Part shown: in pieces, positions 40,501 through 52,707 of the stretch
Layout of the letters: each line of letters begins with the position of its first letter
How positions within the stretch are numbered: position 1 is the stretch's first letter
NCBI GenBank assembly: GCA_963920705.1
Contig: OY987230.1
Span: forward strand, 20,237,320 to 20,301,319
DNA length: 64,000 bases
DNA from: Odiellus spinosus
Taxonomy: Eukaryota; Arthropoda; Arachnida; Opiliones; Phalangiidae
Reading direction: 5' to 3'
Notes under the pieces: generated by a model
What the model saw: only the letters and a program-made list of their open reading frames with translations
Told to the model about the DNA's origin: nothing
Database searches by the model: none
Position numbers and translations under genes: made by a program

Positions 40501-43500
40501 ATAATAAATATGCCTCCCTATCATAGGAGAATAATAAAACTTAACACCGAAACTCAAAATCATATAACTATATCATTCCTAATTTTTTATCTTTTTCAAG
40601 GGTATGATAACTCACCTTATCATTTAGGGGTTTGGAAAATCCCGACTGCTCTACTGAAATTGGGGCTGGCTGGCCTCCATTTTTCGTTAACTCATCCGCG
40701 TTTGCCGTGGAATTAACACCCTTTTGGTTTTGAAGCATTCAGGGGGAAATAATTAAAAACAGGCCAAAAATTGATATATACCATTAAATGAATCGTAAGC
40801 TCTATTAGAAAAAATGATTAAACAATCTTGGGAATCAAATCTGGCAAAGCAATTACAAAGGGGAATGAGCTTAATAAAAAAAGCCAGCTAGATTTGATTC
40901 ATTTGTTGCAAATTTTATTAATTGCAATAATCAGGGGTTAAATCAGAAAATGATATTTAACGAACCTCAGCGTTGTCTTTCCCAGTTGTTGAGTTGACTG
41001 TAGAAGGGTTTCCTGGTAGGCTTTTATTAGTAGCTTCCACTGTAAGTTTTTGAGCAACTGGACCTCCCGAAGTAGCCGGCGAAGCTGCATCAGCGTTGGT
41101 ATAAAATGTTTCTAAGGTTATTTTGGCTTATTTCTTTCTTAGAAGAGGTGTTAACCACTCCATTTTTAAAACTTTAGTTATAACAATTAGAATGTAGTCC
41201 AATCTATCAGAGATTATTTGAGAATAAGCGTGTCTTAATGGCGCTACTTGTGAAATAATAAGAAAATAATTATGGATAAGATCTTTTCTCTGAAATGTAA
41301 AATAGTTAAAAGCTGAAAAATTAAAAATGGAATCATTGGAATGATGTTAAAACTAGGCCCCACACAGAAAAAAATCATGCGAAAATATATACGCTTGAAG
41401 TACTACATATTTTGATCTACAAATTAAACAACAGAGGTCGATCCTACAACATTTGTAAAACCAATTTCCCTAATGTTTTCAGGTTTTAAAACCCTAAGCT
41501 ATGAATTTTGCTATTTAAGGTCGTACCAACTTTGGTGTCATTTAATTTCTTTCATAAATTTCCCTGATTAATCCCCCCACCCCCCCGATTGCTTGACAAC
41601 ATTGAAATTCCCTAATATTCCATGTTTTCAAGGCTTCTATGAACCTTAGTCTTGAAACAATTTATATTTATATTCAAATTTTTCTCAAAAATTTGGTACA
41701 ACTTTTTAAACAACACTACGCCCATTTCGATAAGTTTTGACAATATTTTTCTTGGTGTCAGGATCATTTTGAAAGATTTTCCATTTCTAGAAAATTCCAG
41801 GCCAACAATAGTCAAGTAATAAATGGAACATTCGAAGAAAACTAAGATTTCCTGCAATTTGGCGAAGGAACCCCTCCATATCCCTCACAGTAGCCAATTC
41901 TGAATCATTACAAAAACAAGTGGATCCACACTTTCAAGTAGACATAAGAGTTAAATTTGATCTAAAAATAGAGCGAGACATTACGAAATTCCTCAGGAGA
42001 CCAAGAATTCATTTATTTTCATCGCACATTAGATAAGAAGAGATAGAGATGATTTCCATTTCGACATTTAAACAAATTAAACAGATCAGGCTTCGTACAA
42101 ATTTAAAAAAATTAATTTCCCTGATCAATTTTAGGAGAATGAAAAGAATGAAAGGTTATTGGTGTAGTAGAGTTACATTTTGAAAGTGTCGATGGATTTC
42201 TAAGAATTTGAAAAACTGAAGACTTAACAGTGGTATATCCCACCCGGTGGTCTACGGACTGGTAAATAGGAGTTCGGTGTCTCCCAAAAAAATTGATATT
42301 TAAAGGGGTTAAAACTAATTTCACAAGCCGAAACTTGAAGGGGAAACAGGGGATTTTACAGTTACCCAGAGTAAGTCAATGCTCAATGGCACCCTCCAAG
42401 ATATAGGATAAAAGGCGAATAGGGAAGAGAGTGGCTTCGAAGCACAGGCATCCTAAAACGAGCCATGAAGTTAGTTAATGCTAATGACGAAAAGATTGAA
42501 CCCCAAGATGTTGTAGTGACAGTTAACTTCACTATGTCCCTGGAGAGTATGAAGCGCTACATTATTTCTCTACGAAAGAATGAAATTCAGGACTAACGTA
42601 CATCATATTTGAGCAAATTCTTTAAATTTTAAAACACTTTCATACACATACTCGTAATTCATCAGAAATTCACTCAACCCAAAAGATGTTATTCGCCATT
42701 TTCTTAAAGAAAGACTAGGTATATGTCTTATTCATGTGCACGTTTGGTTGGTCATAAAGTCTAATATCTGTACCAACTTTAATTATAGAAGTTATGACTA
42801 CAACAACCTTTTGCTGTAGGATCCTTCTGTGGTTTCATTTCCCCCTCTCCATTAATTTATCCAAACGTACTCCTTGGACAGAGAAAACCAGTCAAACTAA
42901 TCACAATATTCATATGTAGATGATGTCATAACTCATGAACTCCCAAATATTGATGACGAACGCAAATATGGCATAAAAATATTATTTATATATTCCTCGA
43001 AGAAATTCTTTAGTAGTTCTATATTCCTAACAAGAGATGCAAGACTTATAGCTAATTTTGATTAACCATTTGTTGCCCTAAACTATAACTGTTCCCATTT
43101 TACTTATTAGAATATTTCAAAATTGATAGACTGGAGATTAAATAGGAAAATATAGGATTTTATAGGAATTATAAAGACATCTGGGAGGATCGTCTTTCAT
43201 CAAATTTCAGAGAGAAAATCAATATAAAAAGAGTATGATTAGTGAAGCTAAAAAATAAGCGAATTACTATTGACTGGGTAACGTCACTTAACTAATAGTT
43301 AACCCTTTCACTCGCTAGATGAGAAAACTGGTTTAAAAATAAAAACTAGTTATCATTTCAACCATCACAAATCGCTTGACATTGTCCAAAAAGATAAAAA
43401 TATTGATATCACATGGGCAAATAAAAGCCTTAATTCAAAGTTTATAATAAAAATAAGCCTCAAAACCAAAAACTATGATTTTAGAGAACTAAGAACCACA

Positions 43501-45907
43501 ATTAGAAGAAAAAGACTTCTACGGAATTCAGTTTCTTGTGGAATACAATTGTTAACTGAATTAATGAATGAATCTTTATGTAACGGACTTCAATACCAAT
43601 ACCATTTGTTAACCTATTTGAAACAAATGGGCTCAATGAAAAAAAATCTAAACGCTTTGAGCAGACGACAGTTGAAAAGCGCCCTCTATCGTTTCTCGTT
43701 GAGAAAATCAGCTAATTGGTTGAAATTTGTAATTTATACGCTGGTGAATTTGGGCCTGATATTTAAATTATGATTGCATATAAATAAAGTCAAACTTAAG
43801 AATGCCGAACAAAATTAAACTTTTACTGTCAGGGTTAAAGATCAATGTAGGGGAGTTTATAGCTTGCAACACGTTATACATTTTATTCACACCTGATGAT
43901 GGCAGCGATATTGGCCTAGCCAAAACTAGTGGAATAGCGTTTTTATTTGATTTTAAATAAAATTAAATAACACCCTAAGTCAATCTTAGTATATTTTTCT
44001 TTTAAATTATTACGAATTTGCACCAATTGAAGCTCGCCAAACCTTTCATTGATTGTTAAAGTAGCAATATTGGTAAACAATAATTTCACGTTGAGTGTCG
44101 GTCACTAAATTTAAGTTTTTACTCTACCACTTTGATTTCCGGACTTTAATGACGAATACTTAAGAATAAGAAGTATAGATAGGATTGTAGGCGCGACTTT
44201 CTTTGTTAAACCACATGTTTGAGATTAAGTAGGGCCCAAATTCGAGCCAATTCATTCGTAAAAGTATTGCAGCAATATCCTCATAATTGTAATAATGATT
44301 TTTCATACTAATATTTAGTAGAGTTTTCTTGTTTTCCGAGTGATTAAGGAGATATTGATATATTTTTAGCTCAATTAACGCGACTAGATTGAAATAGTAC
44401 CCAATTGGTTCTCAAGAATTAAATGCCAGTAAATAACTTCTTTCCCATCTTTTTTTCGATGGCAAGATATGCCTCCAAATATGTATTAAGTTATATAAGT
44501 GTATTAAACAAAATTATACATAAGATTATCGTATATAAAGAAATAAAAGCATAAGCTTACCCAAATTTCTACTTATGGAAGATGAATTGCTAGATTGATT
44601 AGAGCGAGTATTCCTCATTTGTTCCCTGCGTTGTAGCAACTGATCTCGCCAATCTTTCCACTGTTTCTCGTAACGGTTATACGCCTCTCGGTCAGGATGA
44701 CATTTATTTTGTTCTTTCCACTGTTAGACAAAATACAAAATGTTCATCAATAAGAAGGTCTAGTGTATTTTTAATCACGTATTATGACTCCCTGAAATGA
44801 AAATGAAAAACTAACCTGAGAAAATTGAGCTTCCCATTCTTGAAAATGTTTCTCAAAGTCTTTCTCCTCTTTCAAGATATCTTCGGCACTTTTTTTATCC
44901 TTAGAACTTGGAGTGTCAGAAATATCCATGATAACTTTTGAGTCTGGTTTAGACTGGGTTTTAGAGTCGCTGGATTCAGATTTACCAAACCTATTTCCTT
45001 TCTTTTCGGTATCAAGATCTTTCTTTTTCTGGTTATCGTACAAGGTGGGGCCTTTGGACCATTCTGATTTAGCGGGTTCTTGCGTTTTAGGTTCAGGTGG
45101 TCTATTTGTGATTATGTCTTTGATAAGATTTGACTGACCAACTCCCGTATTTATGGCTTGCGAGGCGGTTGGGGGAACTGACTGACTTTGAGCGTTTCCA
45201 GTCCAAATTCCTTTTTGTTGATTTTGCTGTTGTTGCTGCATCATTTGCTGTTGGGCGATACTTTGATGCTGTTGAATAGCGAGATTAGGGTTAACATTAG
45301 GAGATGGCATAATCCCATCGGAAGCCCCCATCATTCGCTGCCAAGGTTCTCTATTCATTTGTTGCCACTGTTGAGGAGTCATTTGACGTTGTTGAGCCTG
45401 CATGCCCATTTGTTGTTGTTGTTGAAGTTGCTGAAATTGTTGTTGCTGTTGCAATTGTTGTTGGTGTTGCAACTGATGTTGCTGTTGTTGAAGTTGCTGA
45501 ACTTGCAATTGTTGTTGCTGAAGTTGCTGTTGTAATTGGGGAGTCATATGTTGTTGTTGAAGTTGATGGGCTACTAATTGCTGTTGTTGAAGTTGCTGAG
45601 CCACTAACTGCTGTTGTTGAAGTTGCTGGGCAGCCAGTTGCTGCTGTTGAAGTTGCTGGAGCTGCTGGGGGTTCATTTGTTGCTGCTGAGCCTGTTGTAA
45701 TTGTTGTTGGTGCATCTGTTGTTGATATTGCAGTTGCATTTGTTGCTGCGCCATGAGTGAATTAACCCCTTGAGTTTGGCCAAAATTTCCCGGAGGACCC
45801 TGTACACCGTGCCAATTGCCAACTTCGCCCATATTTTGGCCGGGTACACCACCGGGATTTACGGCATGATTTGGATTAAATTGTTGCCAAGGCCCCGCTT
45901 GAAACAT
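28549..45907 (-). CDS. YLPM1: YLP motif-containing protein 1 (nuclear, P-loop kinase-like domain)
   Basis: YLPM1/ZAP3 is a nuclear scaffold that binds protein phosphatase 1 and RNA and ends in a polynucleotide-kinase-like P-loop domain. About 20 exons, 2741 aa: 44816-45907, 44561-44720, 40966-41084, 40616-40720, 36752-36890, 36563-36682, 31860-36502, 31213-31295, 30904-31145, 30708-30824, 30514-30633, 30355-30426, 30137-30278, 29853-30066, 29623-29792, 29421-29547, 29275-29361, 28993-29160, 28766-28930, 28549-28689. Order: Gln-rich N-terminus; a W-x-Q/W-x-D helix pair (HFQEWEAQFSQ, YEKQWKDWRDQ); the giant repeat exon; RS/RD-rich exons; P-loop RGISGSGKTHIAKLIK; LDDYF; FFPFIIVDSSN; the conserved tail MEDYLQLPDDYEMRES, GFVVGQTDW and RALTRTKYI. 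All joins listed keep phase. A further small exon near 31379-31418 (encoding AWVRDPFDKARIESGC) may be inserted; its acceptor is unclear. The vertebrate homologue is shorter because the repeat arrays are absent. Confidence 0.9.
31420..31776. repeat. Perfect 31-bp inverted repeat in a YLPM1 intron
   Basis: 31420-31450 and 31746-31776 are exact reverse complements (core AAGCTCGCGAATTTAATC). A second, weaker inverted pair lies inside (TTCCAATGAGGAAAAATCCA near 31520 and its inverse near 31680-31695). The outer left arm abuts the possible small exon at 31379-31418. This is a fold-back element or nested MITEs. Confidence 0.75.
33085..34070 (-). repeat. Second 30-bp coding tandem array (about 33 units)
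   Basis: In-frame 30-bp units encode RDSMMGGPGG and variants in the YLPM1 giant exon. The middle units (about 33180-33570) are almost identical in nucleotide sequence, with codons TCG for Ser, CCC-GGG for Pro-Gly and AGA for Arg. Units at both edges are more divergent. Confidence 0.95.
34405..34615 (-). repeat. Coding repeat GRGSFGNNQR (second block)
   Basis: About seven 30-bp units encoding GSFGNNQRGR-type decapeptides in the YLPM1 giant exon. A shorter block with the same motif is at 35225-35305 and another at 36180-36265. Low-complexity Arg/Gly/Asn composition resembles RNA-binding disordered regions. Confidence 0.9.
35375..36175 (-). repeat. First 30-bp coding tandem array (about 27 units)
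   Basis: Same decapeptide as the array at 33085-34070 but written with a different synonymous set: Ser TCC, Pro-Gly CCT-GGA, Arg CGA. Variant units (PGE, PVG, GAGG, SAG) are clustered, as expected from unequal crossing-over within this array. Confidence 0.95.
36891..40615 (-). other. YLPM1 intron, 3.7 kb
   Basis: AT-rich, no supported exon. Holds T-runs near 38398-38411 and 40030-40043 and several short frames without splice support. Confidence 0.5.
41085..44560 (-). other. YLPM1 intron, 3.5 kb
   Basis: AT-rich, no supported exon. A 74-codon plus-strand frame at 43549-43773 (MLTELMNESL...) has some protein-like composition and ends in a hydrophobic stretch, but it has no neighbours or motif and could be a transposon remnant. 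Confidence 0.4.
45195..45760 (-). repeat. Polyglutamine-rich coding tract of YLPM1
   Basis: Imperfect CAA/CAG repeats encode long Gln runs broken by Leu, Val, Met and His (QQLQQQQLVAQQLQQ pattern). A 36-bp subunit LVAQQLQQQQ repeats about three times. Mixed CAA and CAG codons indicate an older, less slippage-prone tract. Confidence 0.9.
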
Positions 45908-47068
45908 TTTAACGGGCCTTGGTCAAAATCCTTTGTTAATAAAATCCACCGAACTGTTTATTATACTGAATATACTCGTTTATTTCGCTCCTGCGAAACG
46001 TGAACGCATTGTTGAATTATTGAAATAACGTTAACAATACTAAATTTTCATAGTTTCTTTCCACGTTTTTCGATTATTTAAAATCTGCAAAATGATGAAT
46101 ATCCATGATCCAAAGCGCCTTAGTACTAAGTACTTACTGAACTACAGAAGTTACTGGCGGGCGGCTTAGCACTGCAGGGAAACCGAATATCGATTAGATC
46201 ATAGAGGCAAAGAGAATAAAGGGAAAGGAGTGGAAAGTTAGGCAAAAGTTGTTGCCAGATACGCGCAGTACCGAGAAAGTTCCGGTTCTAATTGCAATAA
46301 GCTTACCGGAAACTCTAGCGTACTAATTTTTGGGCTCAGCATTCTCTTTTAAGTTGGGTAGTAAATCTAATAGAAACAACAAGATGGTGAGATCCATATA
46401 ATAGCCCAGCCTCGAAAGGTCTTAGAATATTGTAAAAAGTAGAGTTCTAAATTGAGACTTTGAAACTGTTGGTGGTCAGCTGAAAATATGTAACTATTAG
46501 CTGTATAAGTGAATTTGAACGAACCTTACGTACTAATCGAGAATCATATATACGAAAAAGATACTAATCTATATAAAAACAAAGAATTTGACTAAAGATC
46601 TCAACAATAGACCCCAGAATTTTCAACTTTGACCTTTCCAAAAACTGTTAAATGTTTTCGGGGCTCCAGTGTGATTCTGGTTCTATAATTTACGGTTGTA
46701 AATAAAGCCATTAATAAAGTTAAGTGTGAAAACGCGGCCATAACTGTCTACCACAATAAATTTTTAAAATTTAGTTTCAGGAAATAGCTTTTTCCACATC
46801 ATCATCATTACACCGCCACGGACAATATCAGACCCACCACCCTGGTAGGTGGTGGTGTGGCCAGAAATCCTGGATTCTTATTGGTTGAATCATGATTTAT
46901 TTTTCAAATCTCCTTAAAACTTAATTATAAGTTTCAAATTTGTCAAATAAAGAAAACGTTTTTAATAAATAAAAAAATCATTCATTTTATTTTTACACGA
47001 ATATAAATATATCAACTCTTTCTTCAATTTAAATTTCTTTGCGTCAAATCACTCTTTTGGCATTATTT
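45908..47068. promoter_or_regulatory. YLPM1 upstream region / exportin-T 3' flank
   Basis: 1.16 kb between the YLPM1 start (minus) and the exportin-T stop (minus). It must contain the YLPM1 promoter; I cannot name a core element. A short GC-richer hairpin, CCACCACC-CTGGTA-GGTGGTGG, lies at about 46836-46858. Confidence 0.35.
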
Positions 47069-50000
47069 TCACTCACTCTTTCGGAAACTTTGAAACAAAG
47101 CCTAAAACCAAAAAATTAAAGTGAACAAAATACAGTTTGTACTTTGAAAACCATGTTAAACTTACTTTAACATATTTCTTAAAAACTTTAACATCACACG
47201 CTAATGCTTGGCAATATTCTTCAATTTGAATGGATGAGAAATTTAGAGATGGGAGAAGATGACTTTTTAAATAATTCACCAACTCTTCACCCTTTAGACA
47301 AAATTGGAATAATTATCTTAATTAAATTAATCAAAAGCGTCTAAATTAATGAAATTATGTAAAATTAATTTACTCTTTTCTCATAAACAGTTTTCATGCA
47401 TAGTGCACTCTCTGATAATGCCTAAATTAAATTAAAATGTATTATACATTGGTAATTAATAGCAGTTTCGGCGAAAAACGCGAGTGCAGTTTTCCAGGAC
47501 TCGACAAGTAAATTTTTCCAGGTTTCGAGGACTTTACTCGAAACCCAAAAAAATGACTTACAAACTGCTGGAGATTAATCAAATTAAAAGGGAATTTGTT
47601 ACAAAAATATGGAATGATACTCAACTATAACAGTTTGGGCGTCAGTTAGATCAAACGAAGGTTTAGCAGGGGCTTCGAAACAAGCTGGCACAATAGATTT
47701 GTACATAAATTCAACAAAACCGGGTGGGCTTGCCAATTTTTCACCCTTATCACCATTATCAACGGCCCAAAGCTCAACCATTTTTCGAAGAATTCCGAAA
47801 CAAGTCTTTTGGGCCTAGACACAAAATTATAATAATTATTTTAAACTTTGTACTTTTTTCCCCACACTTTGAGACTTACGATAGGATCGGGAAAGCTAAC
47901 AGCCCCTTGAATCACCGTCAAAACTACTTGTTCCATATTTTGAGTATCTTTATACGGAATTATTTTATAAAAAGTCGATTAAGTTCAGTCGTAAAGTTAA
48001 AACAATTTTTTCTTCTCACTTTGCTGCGATATAACTTCTGTAATATTGTTGGTTAATAACGCAGAAATGAATAAAAAGTAACTTCTTTGAAGCATCTGTC
48101 TTTCTCTTTGAGCTTGTAGATCATTTTCCTCGATGGGGGCGTTCAAGGCGGCGAAAATTGCGGCCACCAAAGGCGAGAATACGCGTTGTAAAAAGGGAAC
48201 TATCTCCTTCTGAAACAGCCACGATAACTGGAATCGTTTAAATCAGAAACAACTGATCTCTAGACAACTTATTGTCTAGTCCATTTAGTTTTTAAGTGTT
48301 CGGTAATATTAGAGAAAGTTTTTGATTGTTTTAGAAATTACAAGTAGTTAGTCAAACAAGAAGAAATGTTATTGATTGTTAAAGGGATACAGTTACTAGA
48401 CTCTGATAAAAAGTCATTTTTAATCGATCTGAACCGTTAAAATAGAAGTAATAGGTGCAAAACTAGCCATAGATAAATTACAATTAATTATCAAAGTCAT
48501 GAAGTTAGGGTCGGAAGAGGGTTTGGACATTTGCCAAAATCCCGTACATTTTGGCCTAAATCTGAATGTTCTCTATGTGAAATCAATAATTTTATAATGT
48601 CTTAAAAATCAGAAAATCGCCTAAAAAATAAAGGGAAGTGTCCAAAATCAGTGGGTTCAAAGGAATTTCAAAATAGATTTGCTAAGCCTAATTCTGTCTT
48701 GAAGAAATTAAAAACTAAAGTTGCTAAGATTAAATCTGTTTCAAAGAAATTTCAAACTAAACTCACTAAGCCTAAATCAATTAATTTTTTTTCCAGAGTC
48801 CAGTCCCTTTAAATAGAAAGACCCAAAACTAAACAGATAAAAAGAAGGATTTAAATTGAATTAAAACTGACCTTAAATTTTGTAATAATTTGATTGATTA
48901 AAGGAATGAATTCTTGAATACTGCGAATGTCAGCTTCCTTCAAAAGCTGTTCCGCAGCCGTTGGAATGAATGGTAGAATCTCTTCCTCCAAACACACAAC
49001 CATACGATGTAAAAATTGCCTAATACTCGACTGTAATACATTGTGATCGTAAGAAATCTAAAAAAAATGAAAAGAGGAAATAAAATCATGATTATTTAAA
49101 TTAATTACAATAAAAATTTAATCTTTTATCGAGTAAACTTACTTCTAAGGCTTGTAAGAAAACTTTCAGAGTATCGAGATAGACGAGAACGCATCCGCAA
49201 GTTTTCATAGTTTGTTGATTAGAAAAGGCTTTACTAGTACGGCTGGTAACTGCCATAGCGTGACTCATACTTTCGACGTAAGCCTTTCTTCGCTCGGGAT
49301 CAGTTTCGCTTCGAACTCGTACCAGTAAGTTTTCAAATTTAAGGAGTACGGGAGTTAAAAGATTTTTCAGAAGCTGCTGCTTTTTCTATTTAAAAGTAAA
49401 TTAAGCTGGGTTTTTAGTTGTTTAAAATCATTCTCCTGCGGGAATAAAATTATTAAAAGACATATACTAACGTGAGGATCAAACTGACTCGATACAATCA
49501 GGATAGCTGAAGCTTCGTACAAATATAATTGATCATCGGGGGAAAGAGGAAGAGGTTGATGATGAGACAGAATAGAATTTGTTGAGGGTTGAGGGAAAGG
49601 ATCGGCCAAGACTAGAGAGTCTTGCAACCTTTTAAGAATTTCTTCCGTAAAACCCTGAATGTGTGATCTGAAAAATATAGAAATATTAAGTCATACAAGT
49701 AACTCAATTGAATCAAGTACTCGATACAAGTAACTTAGTTGAATTAATAACTTAATGCAAATTGTACTCAATACGAATGAACTCCTAAAAACGAGTACTC
49801 GATATAGGAATAACTTGATTAAAACGAGTACTCGATATAGGAATAACTTGATTAAAACGAGTACTCGATATAGGAATAATGTGATTAAAACGAGTACTCG
49901 ATATAGGAATAATGTGATTAAAACGAGTACTCGATATAGGAATAACTTGATTAAAACGAGTACTCGATATAGGATTAACTTGATTAAAACGAGTACTCGA

Positions 50001-52707
50001 TATAGGAATAACCTGATTAAAACGAGTACTTGATAGGAATAACTCAATATGTGTTGCCATTAAATCCAAAGAGCTTACTTAAGACATTTGATAAAACGAG
50101 AAAATAGGTAAGAGCTTCGACTTCGAACTTTGGGGCTAGCATTACGTAAACCTCTTTCATCCATAAACGCAATCTATAAAATTATAAATTTAACTGGCAA
50201 GATAACGTTAAAATGATCCTTAATTGTTTTTTGAGAAACTTACAAGAACTTCGGGAATATGATGTGGTTCTTGAAGAAAGAATTTCTCGTACCTCGCCAC
50301 CGTTTCGAAATATTGAAGGGTGACAGCCATATGAGCGTATGTACTGACTCCGCAACCAACCAGCTTCAAAAAGAAAATCAATTAAAACTGGAATTAATCT
50401 AAATTAGGGAAATCAATTAACCATTTTCATCATTTGAATCATATGACTGCCTTGTTCGAGAACAGACGGATCTAATGAAGCTCCAGTTACGAAATGGTTT
50501 CCATGCACAGCCTAGATTTAAAGATATTTTACAGTTTGAAGTTCTTACGCGCAATTATAATATGTTACATTTACAGGAAGAGCTTCTCCTAAAAGATAAA
50601 GAAACGTAATTGCGGTTTCAACTTCGTAAAAGGGTAAAGTTCGCCAACTTTGAAGAGTTGATAAAATCATTTCTTTTGTTTTTTCTAAGACTAGTTTACG
50701 GTCCTTTAAAAAGTACATAAACAAACAGAAAAATGTAATCAGAATAGCGCAAAATAAAATTTAAGTTAATTATTACCAATTGGGCGAGATTGTCAAATAA
50801 AACTTTGAGAGATTTTCGATACTCGTCAAATTCAGCTTCATCTTCGCCTTGATGAATGAAATTATAATCCGGATCGTATTTGTACTTGTTGATTACGATG
50901 AATAGAAGAGCTTCCGCTTGCCGTCGATCTTCTAATCCGTAGGGAATGGCAGCAGCTTGACCCTGAGCCCAAGCTCGTTGTTTTAAAAACTGAATGTAGT
51001 CTCGGGCAAAATCGCAAACCGCTAACGAGACATCGTCATCTTCGTGACTTAAAAAACGTAGTAGAAGGGGAACCTTTCTTTGAATAGCTTCGGTCACTGA
51101 TACAATGACTTCCGTGTTTGAACAACCTCCTTTCAAAATTCTGTCAATCAAAACTAATCGTCAATTGATTGCTATTTTCTGATATGTTGTGCTATTTTGT
51201 CTTAATTCATGCTATTTTATGTTAGTTTGCGTTATTCTGTGCTATTTTGTGTTATGTCGTGTTATATAAAAATGAATATTGATGGAGTTTAAATATACTA
51301 ACTTATTCCAACTTGATAATAAGGCTTGACCCATTCCATTCAGAAGACGAGCCAATTTTGATACAAAATCTTCATCTTGGTCTAAGAAACCCTAAAAAAA
51401 AATGGTCGATTGGAAACTTAACAATTATTTTAACAAAATATGGATTAATTTAATGATTTAGTTAATATACGTTATTATTTAAGGATAAAATTCCAGCTTG
51501 TTCCAAGACAGACGCGAAAGATTCCACTAAGGTAGTCTTTGCGACTGGTTCCATCCCTTTACTAATAATTTCGTGAACACAATCGCAAGCCGCTTCTCGT
51601 AAAATTTCAATAGAAAAAAAAGGAACTAAAATAGAGACAAAACGTTCATTCGCGATCAAATCGATATCCACCCAAGCGACGTATCCTCCTAAAACCTCTA
51701 AGCATAGACAAACAACTTCTGGATGCTCGGCAGCGTACATTGCCTTAAATTTTAAAACAATAAGATTAATTCAACAATAGTTAAATCTAATATTGAAATA
51801 TTTACCATTATTCCGTGCCAAGAATCTACTAATTTGGGAATGCAATCGTCTCTCATCGTATCCTTAATTAAGGTATTTCTATCGAGCTCTCTTTGAGTTC
51901 GAACTATTTCTCTTTCGGCTACTTCGCTGTTTATATTTAACAAAATACGTAAATAAAAATCAACCGCCGCTTGATGACCGCTTGAAATTAGGTTCATAAG
52001 GTCGTTAAAAAATGACGGCCATCGGAAAGGATAATCTACTAAAAACATCAGACCAAAGACTTGAGCAGCTTTATTTAAAATAAAAGATTTTTCCATCGTG
52101 TCTATGCTACACTAAAATCAAAGTTGGATCAAAATAATGTACGTTAATTAGGATTTGAATTTATAACCAGTAACCTACTTGAATTTGCGTGTATTTAGCA
52201 AGAAAATCTTTTAAAATTATTTGATGTTCAACACCACTCTGAGGGTACCTAAAATTAAGAATCGGTTACGGTACTACGTTTTTGATGCAAATTGGTCTAA
52301 TATGCATTGGACATACTTTTCTCTCACAAAATGTTCAACAACTTGCAAACAAAAGAATCTAGCATAGTCGGGTCTAAAATAATAAATGGTGTTTTTTTTA
52401 ACAGTCAAGATTTTAAATTAATCCTAAGTGGGTAGCATTCTTACTGTTGAATCGATTCTAGTGCTGTTAGAGTTTGAATACATAGTTTCCATCCATCTTC
52501 AGAGTTTTTTAGATGCTCAAAGTACTGCAGAGCCTGTAACGTATAAATTTATGTTATAATTTTATTCAAACCCATCGCCACTTCTATTAATCAAATTTTT
52601 ATAGTAGGTTATTCTTAATTAAGATTTAGAACGAAGGTAACACTCACTCTTGATTGGGCTACTGCGTCACTTTGAGCCATTAATCCTTGAATTACGTCAA
52701 AATCCAT
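47069..52707 (-). CDS. XPOT: Exportin-T, nuclear export receptor for tRNA
   Basis: Importin-beta-family karyopherin that binds mature tRNA with RanGTP and carries it out of the nucleus. Exons: 52648-52707 (ATG), 52445-52533, 52317-52373, 52179-52248, 51806-52111, 51471-51743, 51303-51391, 50777-51140, 50575-50703, 50422-50511, 50244-50363, 50079-50173, 49472-49667, then about 49143-49386, 48872-49058, 48022-48210, 47880-47952, 47631-47815, 47372-47425, 47164-47291 and 47069-47101 (stop). Diagnostic pieces include NKAAQVFGLMF, DRNTLIKDTMRDDCIPKLVD, EVLGGYVAWVDIDLIANERF, FLSHEDDDVSLAVCDFARDY, KVRSRSSYLFSRFIKCLK and SRTSKAFSNQQTMKTCGC, each collinear with the animal exportin-T HEAT-repeat protein. 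The product is close to family length (about 960 aa). Checked joins keep phase. Two introns hold tandem repeats. Likely constitutive. Confidence 0.93.
49786..50042. repeat. 33-bp minisatellite in an exportin-T intron
   Basis: Eight tandem copies of a 33-bp unit built around AAAACGAGTACTCGATATAGG then AATAACTTGATT. The unit contains the 10-bp palindrome CGAGTACTCG. Copies are nearly identical, the last shortened. The unit length is a multiple of three without stops, so long open frames appear on both strands, but the array is intronic. Confidence 0.92.
51172..51268. repeat. Degenerate TGCTATTTTGTGTTAT short tandem repeat
   Basis: Six or so imperfect copies of a 10-16 bp T-rich word (TGCTATTTT, GTGTTAT) in the exportin-T intron between exons 51140 and 51303-51391. 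Confidence 0.6.

Noticed and set aside
49786..50042. CRISPR-like array
   Set aside because: The units are contiguous tandem repeats with no unique spacers, in a eukaryotic intron.
49691..50069. Repetitive open frames of 92-118 codons on both strands
   Set aside because: They are translations of the 33-bp minisatellite inside an exportin-T intron.
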